From positions 13,692,876 to 13,756,875 of the forward strand of contig NC_057789.1 in the NCBI RefSeq assembly GCF_014905175.1: DNA of 64,000 bases, given 5' to 3'. A program made the position numbers and the translations under genes. The stretch is from Aphidius gifuensis. Lineage: Eukaryota; Arthropoda; Insecta; Hymenoptera; Braconidae. Shown piece after piece: positions 21,299-60,051 of the stretch (position 1 is its first letter; the number at the start of each line of letters is the position of its first letter). The notes under the pieces are model-generated. The model saw only the letters and a program-made list of their open reading frames with translations. It ran no database searches and had not been told where the DNA came from.

Positions 21299-22920
21299 CC
21301 CGAGGAACGAAATTTATATATAACTTTATATAATTATATAAAATTTTATAAAGTTGTATAAAGTTATATATGGTTTTATATTGCCACTTTATTTATAAAG
21401 CTATATATAACAGGTTGTATAAAAGTTTATATAACTATATAAAACTTCATACAATTGTATAAAGTTTTATATAAAGATCAATAACTATTACTTTTATAAA
21501 ATTTTATACAAGTGTATAAAGGTATATAAAATTGTATAAATGTATATGTAACTGTATTTTAAAATGGTCAAACGCAAAATTTAGACATAAAAAACTGTCC
21601 ACGCTCAGGACTTGAACCCCATACCTTTCGGTTACCAACCCGACGCAGTACCCAATGCGCCACGATAACGCATGTGAATACAAAAATTTATTTGCTTTAC
21701 ATCAACAAGCAAAAGTCACGCCTGCGCAGTCGACTAAAAAGTGGGGGCAGTTGACATTTCTGAGTCCGTCATCAATTTGCTATGCCCCATTGTAATTTTA
21801 AATATGTTATTAAGTTATTAAATTTACTATGCGACATTGTAAATTTTCAGAGGATCATTTTAATTTTGTCCACAACAGCAGAGTAAATTTTATAAATATA
21901 CAAAGCAAAAAAAAAAAAAATATTTTTTGCTATGCTGCAATGTAATTTTTAGGCTGGATTATTTTAAATTTGGTTTCTGTAAAAATTTCTTTATGCGTTG
22001 TAATTTTTTCATCGGGAAATAGCAAAAAAAAACGTAAGAAAATTGCTATGGTACATTTTAATTTTTCAAGACTACAATTGTTTTTTTTCGTTAAAATGAT
22101 AGTAAATTTTTTAATAGTCAAAAGATAGTTCTTTGGTAATGTGGCAGCATAGTAAAATTTGATGAAATTTTTTTTCCGTGTAAACTCTATTTACCTTATT
22201 ATACCTTCTTTGCTTACATACTTATTATACTTATTGACCTTTTTTTCGATAGTAACCTATCATTTTTCGTTCATGATGCTGTTGGAATCCGAATAGAACA
22301 CATTATTCCAATTAAAGAAGCCAGCGAATATATGAACTCGCTCTATATTATTATTTGTAACTTTGGTTCACTAATTTATAAATATTATGTTCTATAAAGG
22401 TTAATATAATTATATAAAACTGTACATGTATAAAACTTATTTATACTGCTATATATAGCTATATATAACCTTATAAAGGTATATAAAGTTATATATAGTC
22501 ATATACAATTGTATATATCTTCATACAATTGTATATAACTATATATAACTTTATATACCTTTATAACGATCGTTCCTTGGGTAAAAATATCTTCGTATAT
22601 TCATATACAAGTTTATATACTTTTATAAAACTATATGAAACTTTATACAGCTACATATAGAAATATATAGCTTTATATAATTATATATACTTATACACAA
22701 ATCGTTCACAACTTTGTACACATTTATATATAACTTTATAAAATTATATATAGCTGTATATAACCTTATAAAGTTGTATATAATTATATATAGAGAGTTT
22801 AAAAATTCTTCAAATTTTTATATAATTATATAAAATTATATAAAATTTTATAAAATTTTATAAAGTTATATGTGAATATATAAAGGTATATAAAGATATA
22901 TATAAATTTCGTTCCTCGGG
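21299..22920. mobile_element. 1.62-kb element with CCCGAGGAACG ends and TT target duplication
   Basis: Left end CCCGAGGAACGAAATTTATA, right end TATAAATTTCGTTCCTCGGG: a 20-bp perfect inverted repeat that continues imperfectly as TATATAAC-type sequence. Removing the element and one TT restores the Noc3 frame (CAC TT|G GTT CAT, reading H-L-V-H), so the duplication is TT, not TA. An internal end-like sequence (CGTTCCTTGGGT at about 22568) suggests an older nested copy. The interior is TATA-rich with a tRNA-like segment (21598-21670) and no transposase. Confidence 0.8.
21598..21670 (-). ncRNA. tRNA-like segment inside the element
   Basis: On the minus strand GTGGCGCATTGGGTACTGCG resembles an A box and GGGGTTCAAGTCC a B box at tRNA distance, with GGT in the anticodon position. 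Acceptor and T stems pair poorly, so this is at most a tRNA-derived relic. Confidence 0.35.
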
Positions 22921-23330
22921 TTGGTTCATACTGAACTTGTTAAATTGAGAATTGTCATTGAGAATGAAAGATATTGATCTTCATAAAGAACGTGATGATG
23001 AAATGAAACAAAAAAAAATAATGAGCCATAAACAACGTATACTTGCATTGAGTAAACGTGAAAAAAGACAAAAGTAAAAAATTAAAAGCTGTTGAAAAAA
23101 AGCTATTGGAATAAAGTTGAAAACCAAAAAATATTAACTGAAATAACAAGTATTGTATTTACAATATATTTTAGAATGTTAAAACAAGCACCAAATAGTC
23201 AAGTTTTATCTATAATGTTTAGAGGGTCTAGCTAAATTTGCACATTGTATTAATCTTGAATTTTATCAGATTAAAGGTGATAAACAACAACAAATTGAAT
23301 CACAACAACAATTACCAAATACAAATCAAG

Positions 23331-23426
23331 AGGCACGGTAGTGCCTCGAGTCAAGTATGAGAAAGAAATGCATGTGTGTTGATGAGAATATGTGTGATGA
23401 TGAGAGTTAACTACTATACCGTGCCC
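23331..23426. mobile_element. AGGCACGGTAGT MITE, copy 4
   Basis: Ends AGGCACGGTAGT and ACTATACCGTGCC, with a core nearly identical to copy 3 at 18181-18276. It sits just after the Noc3 relic. Copies 3 and 4 bracket the palindrome and the Noc3 block, but both are complete MITEs with their own two ends. Confidence 0.7.
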
Positions 23427-23879
23427 TTTTTACAAATTTAAAGTGGACATTTAGGTTTCTGAAATTTTCTTTTTCAAAATGACTTTTGCTATTTATACTT
23501 CGTCAATAATTTATTTTTATATGTGCGTCTATTTTTTCATTATTTTTTTTTCTTTTAAATAATGCTAAAATGGCTACGTGCAGTACAACTCACATTTTCT
23601 TGATTTTTTTTTTAACCTCATAAAATATACTAATTGAAATTTTAAAAATTTATATATTTGAATAAATAAATAATTTTTATAAATATTAATTAAACAAAAA
23701 ATGAATTGTATGAAAATAAACTTTAAATTATTTATTCATTCATTCATTACGTTTTTTATAAAAACAGGAGCTTTTACACAAAATAATCGGTTTTTTTAAA
23801 AAAAAAAAAAGAAATCATATTAAATTACAACATTTGTATCTGATAGTGGTACTGAATTTTAATAATTAATTTTCAACAG
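23427..23879. other. AT-rich DNA between the Noc3 and METTL3 relics
   Basis: No separate gene. The segment ends in a T-rich tract and TTTTCAACAG, which serves as the acceptor of the METTL3 relic exon, so part is probably a decayed intron. Confidence 0.4.
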
Positions 23880-26240
23880 ATATGTACAGTATGAAGTTGA
23901 TAATTCAACAAGTCAATTATTGGATTTATCAAATGATAATAATGATATTGTTAATAATTTTTTTTCCTATTATAAAAAAAACACTTGACCGCTCTTTATT
24001 CGTGATTTGATTGGTCACTAATTTTTAGCATTTGTTTATAACTAATATTTTATTATTTTCTTTCTTATAAATATCAAGAAAGTATTATGTATTTATGAAT
24101 ACAAATAATATATATAAATAAATTAATATTTAAATAAAAAAAAGTTAGTTTGGTTACTATGTTTATCGAAAACGTCACCATATTTATTACTGTATAAAAT
24201 GTAATTATTTATATAAATAAAATAACAAATAGAAAAAGTTAGTGTGTAAAGTTTAGTTGCAACGTGTGACTGCTAATTTTTTTTTTCCATCAAATATAAT
24301 AAAATACATTTAACTTGATGAAAAGCTGTAATATGACTTTAATACTTTGATCAGGCAACGGTGTCACTAAAATGATTTAATGATTGTGCATAAATTAATC
24401 AAATGATATTTCTGTTCATTACGATAATAAATATTGATTATTAACTTAATCTATATATGGTTATTCATGAAAATGCAAAATAAGAAAAATGATTGATAAA
24501 AATTATAATTATGATGAATAAAATAGTTGTAATAAAAATCCACTATGGGATATACATATGAAAGTACCATATAGTACAATGTCTGATGATGAAATGCAAC
24601 AGTTGGGTATCCCTGGTGGAAACATTCCTACGAATCTCTACGAATTTTTACAACATTGACCCATTTGAGAAAATAGTTTCGGAGTTATTTCTCAATTTTT
24701 CTTCGAGTTTTTTGGCCTTCGGAGAAACTTCTTCGATTGCTCGGGAACTTCTCTAAAAGTCAACCATGTGTTAACATAGTTCCAAAATTTTCTCTGAATG
24801 TTTCTCCGAGTTTTTTTGAGCTTTAGAGAAGTTGGACTGTTAGTAGAAATAATTTATAGATTTTCTTTGAACATTTTTCGGAATTCATTTAGTTCTTCAA
24901 AGAAGCTTCTTCGATTGCTTGCGAACTTTAGAAGAACTATTCTCAGAAATTTGTAAAAAGTTCGTTGAAATTCGTAGAAGTATTACGGAGGCTAGGAGCC
25001 ATAGGCTCAGCCGCAGTCTTGAATTCATCGGCGAAAAAAAAAAATCGCTCATAACTTACGAACTAAGTAACCGAGAGACTTCGTACTAGGCTCAAAAGAA
25101 GCGCATTGAAAAACTCTATCGCCCGCCCAATAGGTTTTTTGCTCTATTGAGAATAGTTTTTAATCAAAAAACTAAAATGTAAATTTTGAAAAAATTTTTT
25201 TTCTTACTTAAAAATTTGTGGTGTCTTAACTATCCATCAGAGAGTATTTATCACCAGAGGTTTTTTGTTCGTAAATCTTTTTTGTTTTATATTTCATTAT
25301 TCTTAAATTATTATTTATGTAACTTAAAATAGTACATACGTTTTTATGTGAAAATTTTACAAGTTATAAAAACGGCGCAAAAAATAACTCGACGCAAAAT
25401 CATAGTAGAGACTTCATATTAGGCTCAATTTATGTGTCTCGAAAAACTCTATCGCCCGCTTTGCAAAATTCCTTTCCATTTATAATAGTTTTTTGGGAAA
25501 CAAAAAAAAAAACTATAAAATTGAAAAAAAAAATCCGATATTTAATTTTTTTTCTCGAAAACCGTTATTGAGAGAGAAAAAACCCCTGATGCCGTCACTA
25601 GATTTTTTTTAAGGCGCATAATTTGAGCTTAATACGAACACCCTATCTTGATTATAACAAAAGTTATGACTCGCCGAAAAAAAAATCAAAAAAACGGACC
25701 AAAAAATGTTATCATAGAGTTGAAATAAAATGTTCATAAGGCTCCAAAAAAAGCCTTGATTCGAGTAATGTTATTGGTGATAAACCATTAAATTATATTT
25801 CAGCAATAATTTGAAATAATCATGGCCCTAGCCGGAGTATTGAAAATTTTTAATTTTCAACGGGTAACGCAGGCCACACGCCCCAACAAACGTTACTAGG
25901 TCTTTTTTCGACTATGAATTATTCGGCAAAAAACCTTAAAATATTTCTCGAAGCTCAGACAAATAATTAAGAACCTGGGGAAACCTTCCGAAGATTTTTT
26001 AAAATTTTTTCTCCGCATGGGTCAATTTCGTAGAAATTCGTTAAAATTCGCAGACAGCCTGTAGAAAATTCGTGAAAAATTCGTAGAAATATTTCTACCA
26101 GGGATACCAGCATTACAAGAGGAAGGTTTATTATTTCTTTGGGTAATTGGTCACGACCAAGTTCCGTAGCACGTCCAATTATGGTAAAGAACATGATCAT
26201 GGTCTTGTTGGTATATGATCCAAGAGTTAATATAAGTTCA
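23880..26240 (+). pseudogene. METTL3: METTL3 (m6A RNA methyltransferase) relic, split by a transposon
   Basis: After an acceptor (TTTTCAACAG, exon from 23880) the plus strand reads YVQYEVDNSTSQLLDLSND, matching the block after the METTL3 CCCH zinc fingers (KYVHYEVD). At 24537 it reads NPLWDIHMKVPYSTMSDDEM and QQLGIP, the catalytic region, where the DPPW motif has become NPLW. A 1.49-kb transposon interrupts the next codon. It continues ALQEEGLLFLWV, then an apparently inverted 34-bp piece, then NYGKEHDHGLVGI, matching NHGKEHCLVG. Intact METTL3 is the nuclear catalytic subunit of the m6A writer with METTL14. Here the lost DPPW, the stops and the missing stretch between GRAMELGRE and NHGKEH show a dead partial copy. 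Confidence 0.8.
24611..26103. mobile_element. 1.49-kb element with CCCTGG ends and AT target duplication
   Basis: Left end CCCTGGTGGAAACATTCCTA, right end TAGAAATATTTCTACCAGGG. Further in, both sides carry ACGAATTTT and TTGACCCAT...GGAG in inverted order. Removing the element and one AT restores the METTL3 frame (GGT AT|A CCA, reading G-I-P-A), so the duplication is AT. Small relatives occur at 681-739 and 8262-8479. The interior contains the genome-wide phrase GAGACTTCGTACTAGGCTCA and CCCTAGCCGGAGTATTGAAA (seen again near 25440, 31690 and 33200-34250), which suggests other repeats nested inside. No transposase frame was found. Confidence 0.8.
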
Positions 26241-26249
26241 TATTTAAAA

Positions 26250-26920
26250 TAAAAAAAAAGCTGTGAACTCAGCATCTTGTAATTGATATGTTTTTTTTTA
26301 ATAATTTATTATCCATTTCATCCATATTGATTAATGATTTTTTGCAAAAATTTGCATTTGCTGTTTACAGAAGATAAAAAATATTTTTTGTATGGGGTAG
26401 TCTAAAATAGACAAGCTTTGAACACCTTGTTTATTTTGATGATCAGGACGTATGATATGTTGTTATTTTTAATTGTAAACGATCAAAAGACTTTACAAAA
26501 AGATATGATATCAAACGAAGAACAAAAATAAATTTTTGTACAAAAAGGAGAGTCAAGTATTCGAAATTATTATTATTTTTTTTTTTTTTGAACATACAAA
26601 AAAGTCAAGTACAAAAGTAGACAGTTGCGCACATATAAGATAGCTTCAAAGGCAGTTTTTGTAGTACTGAGAAGATGTCCTACTTTAAGGCAGCATTATA
26701 TTGTCATCTCAGGGTATAAGCATGTGTGTATATTAACTTGAGATAATAAGCACTGTTATACCCAATCAAAAATAACTGCAACTAAATAATTGAAAACTTT
26801 TCAATACATACAAAACTTTTATAAAAACTGTTGTGATAAAGGCTCTGGATAGTGCGAAAAAACACGTCCAAAAAGTAAGAATTTAAGAAACGAATAGTGC
26901 ATGTTTCAACAGAATAATGT
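26250..26920. repeat. Intergenic DNA with a single GTCAAGTATTCG arm
   Basis: GATCAAAAGACTTTACAAAA, ACAAAAAGGAGAGTCAAGTA and TTCGAAATTA (26483-26560) are one arm of the foldback family at 16009-17257. A short complement (AAAAAAGTCAAGTACAAAAG) follows after a T run. Otherwise no gene is visible before the 3' end of the minus-strand gene. Confidence 0.5.
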
Positions 26921-26923
26921 TGT

Positions 26924-26929
26924 TTTATT
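26924..26929 (-). terminator. Polyadenylation signal AATAAA
   Basis: A perfect AATAAA on the minus strand, about 75 bases after the TAA stop at 27004. It supports 27004-27987 being the last exon of the secreted-protein gene. Confidence 0.6.
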
Positions 26930-27003
26930 GACGATGATACAAATACAAGTTCATTCTTAATTATATGTTATACATTGGGTATGAAACAATTGTGCAGGCA
27001 GCT

Positions 27004-54608
<27,605 letters not shown>

Positions 54609-57504
54609 TGTATTGGAGTCGTGCGATGAACTATCTGAAGAAATCTTATTGTTGACTATAGAATTATCAATATCATTGACATTGACGTACGTAGAAAGTA
54701 TGTAGTTTTAATTCTAGAACAGATACAAAAGCTTACTATTATAAAAAAAAAAAAACAAAATAACCTATAATTAGTAAATATGTGGTCATTAAGTAGTTAT
54801 TTATTGAATATAAATTTGTTGTTGCTCCCACCACATCTTATAACCGTGTATCACTAAACATTATTCACAACAGTTTATAGAACATAACCGTGCAGATTGC
54901 GTATCTTAATGTAGCAACGTATTTGGAGTGAAACCAAGTCAGTAAACTATGGAATAATCAGATTTCGAAGTGAAAGAAGAATATTCTAAATAGATTATAA
55001 TCATTTAAACCCTAAGAGCAGTTATCAAGAAAAAATGTTAAGAATTCAACCTTATGGAAATTACATTTAACTACTAACAACCTCAACAAAACATACTTAT
55101 CCGACATCGTTGTATAATTAGTTTTTCTATTTATATTTAAAGCCGAGTAATCAACCGTTTTCTGAGTCTATTACAATTCGTATATAGCTAGCATTACTGA
55201 TATTTTTGCATGATTAGTTGATCACGATTCACGACAGCTCTCACAAAAAATTGCTAGTCAAGTTCAAGCAGTTTCTCCACGTGGTATTTTTATTCATTCA
55301 TTGATGCATCAGTATTTTAAGTTGCGTGCCTTCGAAGTATTCTAAACGTATCTATGTGAACGAAGAAACTTACTTTCTCTTTGTAGTTCATATAGTAATA
55401 GACAGAAAATTATCACTATCACAAAAAAAAAATAATTAACATTGGTCGTATACGACTTGGTACGACACGTATTGGAATGAGGTCACCTATCCTTCAATTT
55501 ATCTTTCTCTTTCTTTCCAAGTGTTTTTAACCCGATTTAATTTTTCCATTCATTTATTACTTCAGTATTTAAGTATAGTGTTTTTTGAAAATTAATCAGG
55601 ATAATTTTTAAGTTCCTACAGGAACCTGTCATGATAATCACTACGACGTTCGGAGCAAATAAGCAATGTGGAGTACGGTTGTATGAAACATTTTGTCTTT
55701 TAAATTAACATATTACGTATATAATTCTAATGTAGATAATGCAGATTAAAAGCCACTAAGGAGTTTAGAATTTTTCATGTTTTGATGACAAAAAACATTG
55801 AAAAGGGAACATGCTTCTTGTATATTAAAATTTTGTCACACTTAAAAATTAGAAAAAAGGCTAGCTCTAAACTCCCGAAATTTCATACAGGCTCAAATGA
55901 TCTGATGGGAAACAAAAGATACAAAAGGTAAAAGTAGATCAGCAATAGAATTTCGCACAAAAGCAAAAAATTCTTACATATTGATCTTCAATTATTGTTC
56001 CTTTTCTTTTTTTCACATTGAAATCACAGAAAAAACCTTCTTCAAATTACACATAATAATATCTATAACTGCAAAAATAAAACAACTAACTTACTATATT
56101 GGCAATAATTTTGAGCTAAAATCCTAAATAAATCCAAATCCTCGAATTATTCTTAGTTTTTTTTTGGTTTGCCTTGCACTTAACTTCACCTATCACCGTT
56201 GATGACTACATAAAATGGTCTGTTTAATCTGCAGATATAATAATAACACACACCTATATAGTTATCTGTTCCGAACAGCCTGGAACTCTCGGACACTTTG
56301 GAATAACTCCAATTGAGTTGAATACCTATATAGAACGCCCCACCAGGAAATTTTAGATTGTCTTTTTTGTCAAGAGTTCTACCGACATCCGAAATCAGTT
56401 ACTTCGAATGATGCACGGAGAAAACTATTTTACAAAAGTTGCTGTGCTAGCACAACACAATGGTAAAATATAAACAATTATGACTACGGTACGCTCAATA
56501 ATGTATATATAAATAATTAATTAATTTTTTTTCAGTTATCAATTACGGATATATAAATGAAGACTGCACTATGGTAATTAAAATCTAAATTGAGTATAAG
56601 TCGTATGAAGTGATATAATAAGAATAAACCACAAATGGCTCTATCGATCGAAAAACGAACAATTAATGTTGTTTGATAACGAAAATAATAGAATAATATA
56701 AAAAAACTGTACAAATGATAAGTATCATTCAAATTATATGATGAAAACAAATTTAATGCCTGATTTATAAAAATAAAGGAATGATTCAACGTACATTGAG
56801 TTCTTTGTTATGTGATTATTAACTATCAGTATAGTTTTTTTTTTACAAAGTTGTATGAATTTAGATTCAAGATTATCGTAGAATTTTTCTACCAGCTTTT
56901 AGAAGGTTTAAAGCAAGGTCATACAAATATTCGCACTACTCTTCTTCCATGTTTCCGGTGTCAAAATTGAGTTAAGTAATATGTATCGAAGGTGGTTGGC
57001 TCTGTAAAAGTGTATGACGACGATGAAAGTTCCTTTTAGTAGGCCACTTTCAAGACGAGGTTGATCCACTTTCAAACCATTTTTTATCTTAAATATCAGG
57101 TCTCAATAGACCTATGGAATGTCACGTCTGGAATAACATAAAAATATGAAAGCACAATTGAATAAGTGACCGAAACTTGTGCCATGAACGAACCGGATTT
57201 TGAATTGGAGGTATTTGTATTTGTTCATGTGTAATATTATGACAACCTGTTATACTCGCGTTTGAAATTATTTAGTACACTGAAAGCATAACAGAAGGTT
57301 AGTCACACCAATGTATTTATCAGCCTTGCACCACTTCAGACATTATGTTCGTGCCACTTTTTCATGTTCAATCATTTTTCTTTCCTCCTTGCTTGAAATA
57401 CCGTCTTATCCATTATGAAAATGATTGTTAGCTCTTGCTTATTATCACCAGCATTTTGCGTATAACTGCTACAATTATGCTCAACAACTCAACTATAATT
57501 AAAA
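54609..57504. other. Upstream flank of the secreted-protein gene
   Basis: Should contain the 5' UTR and promoter on the minus strand, but I could not fix a transcription start or a non-coding first exon. AT-rich, few repeats, no plus-strand gene recognised. The relatively non-repetitive character over nearly 3 kb fits a regulatory region. Confidence 0.4.
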
Positions 57505-57640
57505 TTCATGTGATAGCACCAGAAAGTGTTGTTGAATATATATGGCAGCACATCCAGCATGGGCACGTGGAATTCTACTTGAGCTGACAAAGCCATTAGA
57601 TGTAAAAATTGAAAATGAAGAAGTAAGAGGTCCTTAAAAA
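57505..57640 (+). pseudogene. Unidentified coding fragment, repeated at 62287
   Basis: The plus strand reads APESVVEYIWQHIQHGHVE, and in a neighbouring frame MAAHPAWARGILLELTKPLD and VKIENEEVRGP. A second copy at 62287-62335 reads APECVVKYMAAHQA. Two diverged copies about 4.8 kb apart, each followed by other relics, show that the block was duplicated. The protein is not recognised. Confidence 0.4.
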
Positions 57641-57894
57641 AAAACAAAAAATAAATGCTTTCGCACATTTAATAAAATAAATTCATGGTACTAGACAAAA
57701 ACGTGAATTTCTTGTTAATGAATATAGTAAGTTTCAATAAGTAACAGATAAAGATATAAAAAAACAAAAAGATAAAATTAAAAAAGAGCTTAAAAATAAA
57801 AAAAATTAATCATCGTTAATAACACAATTCACACAAAAAATTAGAACAGAAGGAGTAAAGAAAAAATTGCCGAAAACTTGCGAGTGTCCTAATG

Positions 57895-58560
57895 GTGATA
57901 ATCGCGAAGGTGCTGATGGTACAATAAAAAGATTAACTCGTAGTTAGAGTGAAAGATATGTAGCAATTTGTAAAGAACAAGAAATGAAAGAACGTGAATT
58001 ACAAGAAAAATATAATGACACTGTATTTACTCTTGTTAAAAAAGTTATAAAAAAATCACAGACAAATCAATTAGAAACACTTAGAGTTTTGTTGGAAAGA
58101 GAAACAAATGCTGCTATAAAAAGACTTCAAACTCTTAGACATAGCAAGGTATATATTTTTATCTTTATTAATTTACAATTAATTTATACTAAATTTAATA
58201 ATTTTTATTTAAGGTAAAATAATAAGCAGAAGTACACAAAGAAAAAGCAGAATTAGATCGTATGAAACTTAAAGTTGCTAAAATAACGGTTGAAAAAAGA
58301 GTCAATGAATGCACTAGATTAACGGAAATATATGAAAAAAAAATCCGAGTTAGAAATTGTGCATGAAAAAGTACGTTAAAAATTCGAAGAAGAAAAAAAT
58401 AATGTATGTAAATGAAATTTATTTTTAATTAGTTTTTTTGTTTAATAAAATTATATTAACTTTGTTATTTTTTATTCAGGGTACATCAGCATTAAAAGCA
58501 GAGTATACTAGTCGATGTCTTCCAGTATTACCATCAGGAAAAAATGAATGATGATGTTAA
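57895..58560 (+). pseudogene. Phospholipase C beta, C-terminal coiled-coil relic with two introns
   Basis: The plus strand reads ERYVAICKEQEMKERELQEK, YNDTVFTLVKKVIKKSQTNQ, LETLRVLLERETNAAIKRLQ, TLRHSK; a gt-ag intron of about 65 bp; EVHKEKAELDRMKLKVAKIT, VEKRVNECTRLTEIYEKK; a one-base frameshift; SELEIVHEKVR, a stop, KFEEEKNN; a second intron with GTATGT donor; and TSALKAEYTSRCLPVL. This is the order of the PLC-beta C-terminal domain (KSQTNQL, the RET block, VEKGVNECTRLT, IYEKK, EYTSRC), which binds G-alpha-q and membranes. The X-Y catalytic region is absent. In-frame stops and frameshifts show a dead fragment, but intact splice sites show it was copied as genomic DNA rather than through mRNA. 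Confidence 0.75.
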
Positions 58561-59060
58561 ATTAATTGAATCAAGTATTAATAGTAAAATAAGTGGAATT
58601 GAGAAACGTATACCAGGGCCAGATACAGGTTTAATGCATTAAAGAAATTGTTGATATGTGTCAGAAAAAAATGACAAAACAATATCTTGATAAAGAAATA
58701 AATTATTTAAACCAACATCACCATTTATTAAAACAACAATTTCATTAGACAGACCACCAAAAAGAGCGACATTTAATTTAGTACCAAGACGTGAGCTGAT
58801 TTTACCAGCATCAAATTTCTCATAATTTCACCATCAAATCATTCATATTGTCTAACAGATTTCTTATGTGACAATGTCAACAAAAAAATTACAAAACGAA
58901 ACTTTAAATTTATACAGACACTGATGATTTAAAATTGAGTGTAAAATTTGATGATAAAGTGTAAAAGATAATTTAAATAACCATGATAATGATGATGAAA
59001 TATCATTATTCGGTGCCGAATATCAATAGCAACAATATCAAACCATTCAAATGACGTTGT
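58561..59060 (+). pseudogene. Unidentified coding scraps between PLC-beta and MAST relics
   Basis: Readable plus-strand pieces include DDVKLIESSINSKISGIEKR, IPGPDTGL, EIVDMCQKKMTKQYLDKEIN, FIKTTISLDRPPKRATFNLV and PRRELILPASNF. They look like real protein but are broken by stops and frame changes. Not identified; they may be N-terminal parts of the MAST relic. Confidence 0.4.
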
Positions 59061-59065
59061 TAAAA

Positions 59066-59640
59066 ATTTGGAGCTGTTTATTTGGTTAAAGAAAAAATGT
59101 CACGTCAATGTTTTCTTATGAAAAAAATAATTAGAAATAATTTAATTTCGAGAAATCAAGTTGATCAAATATTTTCTGAACGTGATATTATGAGTTTTAC
59201 TGATAATTCATTTGTCGTATCAATGTATTGATAATTTATTAATATTAGCCATATTAAATCAACTGATTTTGGTTCAAGTAAAATGGGTCAAATGTCATTG
59301 GCAACAAAATCATATGAAAGATATATTGATCGTGATACAACAGAAATTTCTGATGAACAAGTATTTAGTACACCAGAATGTATTGCACCAAAAATTACGT
59401 CAAGGTTATAGTAAACCAGGTAGTTGGTGGTCAATGGGAATTGTTTTGTATAAATTGTTAATTGGTTGTGTACTATTTCTTGGTAGTACACCTTAGGAAT
59501 TAACTGCACATACTGTTAATGATAATATTGAGGGGCTAGATGAAGCAGATTGGCCAGTACAACCATAAGCTAAAGATATTATGATTAAATCTCATGATTC
59601 ACAATTATTTCGTTGTTTTTCATCATATTGACCACAATCA
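59066..59640 (+). pseudogene. MAST-family serine/threonine kinase relic, copy 1
   Basis: The plus strand reads [40 protein letters not shown] and [11 protein letters not shown], then jumps straight to DNLLI, missing the hinge and HRD loop. It continues with frame changes as [67 protein letters not shown] and [13 protein letters not shown], then a stop, ELTAHTVNDNIE and DEADWPVQP. The order and the wording around DFG and TPE match microtubule-associated Ser/Thr (MAST) kinases. DFG is kept, but the catalytic HRD is deleted, VDWW has become GSWW, and there are at least two stops. Not functional. Confidence 0.8.
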
Positions 59641-60051
59641 AGAGAAATATCACAAACAAGACCATTAAATTTTAATGAACATGATAATAATAATTCAGCT
59701 ACTAAAAAATTATTATTTAATAATAAACTTGAACATAATGAAGATTAAGTGAATGATTTATGAGCACCAACAGTTATTTAATTTGCTGAAAAATAAATTC
59801 ATATATATCATATAATAAATTTATCCGAATATTATTGTGCCCGATTTAGAAAAAAAAAAAAAAAACTATTTAAAAAAAGAAAGAACTAATACTAAAATAA
59901 AATTTATGAAAAAAAAAGAAAGTGCTAATACTAATTTCATTATTTACCGTCATTTGTTTTATTTTATTTGATTCATTATCTTCGTTTTTGAATGTCAAAT
60001 TTTGAAGTAAATTTTATTCAAATTTTTATTTCTTTTTAATATTTTCAAATA
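59641..60051. other. AT-rich DNA after the MAST relic
   Basis: The plus strand still reads REISQTRPLNFNEHDNNNSA and KLLFNNKLEHNED until about 59750, possibly more of the kinase relic. After that it is only A-rich DNA. Confidence 0.35.

Larger units (their letters stand above)
21031..23290 (+). pseudogene. Noc3: Noc3 (nucleolar complex protein 3) relic, split by a transposon
   Basis: Plus-strand translation gives RVLTLPEITLSEIALTCMSD, LLVAHPYF, STNLANFLVPFLDNKRPSV, RKKVFNCIKNIFKDNKRGEL, a stop, and LVIVRKLNQYIKLRGH, ending at 21296. After a 1.6-kb insertion it resumes as LVHTELVKLR, then ERDDEMKQKKIMSHKQRILA, LSKREKRQK, KAVEKKLLE, an ITSIVFTIYFRMLKQA-like block and GLAKFAHCINLEFYQ. The order and the FAHCINLEF block match Noc3 family proteins, which act in 60S ribosome maturation in the nucleolus. 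Stops and frameshifts are frequent, and the N-terminus and C-terminal half are missing, so this is a dead partial copy. Identification is from memory of the family. Confidence 0.75.

Noticed and set aside
24611..26103. Classification as Tc1/mariner because of TA next to the ends
   Set aside because: The METTL3 reading frame places the duplication as AT, and the related-looking Noc3 insertion duplicates TT; strict TA targeting is not supported.
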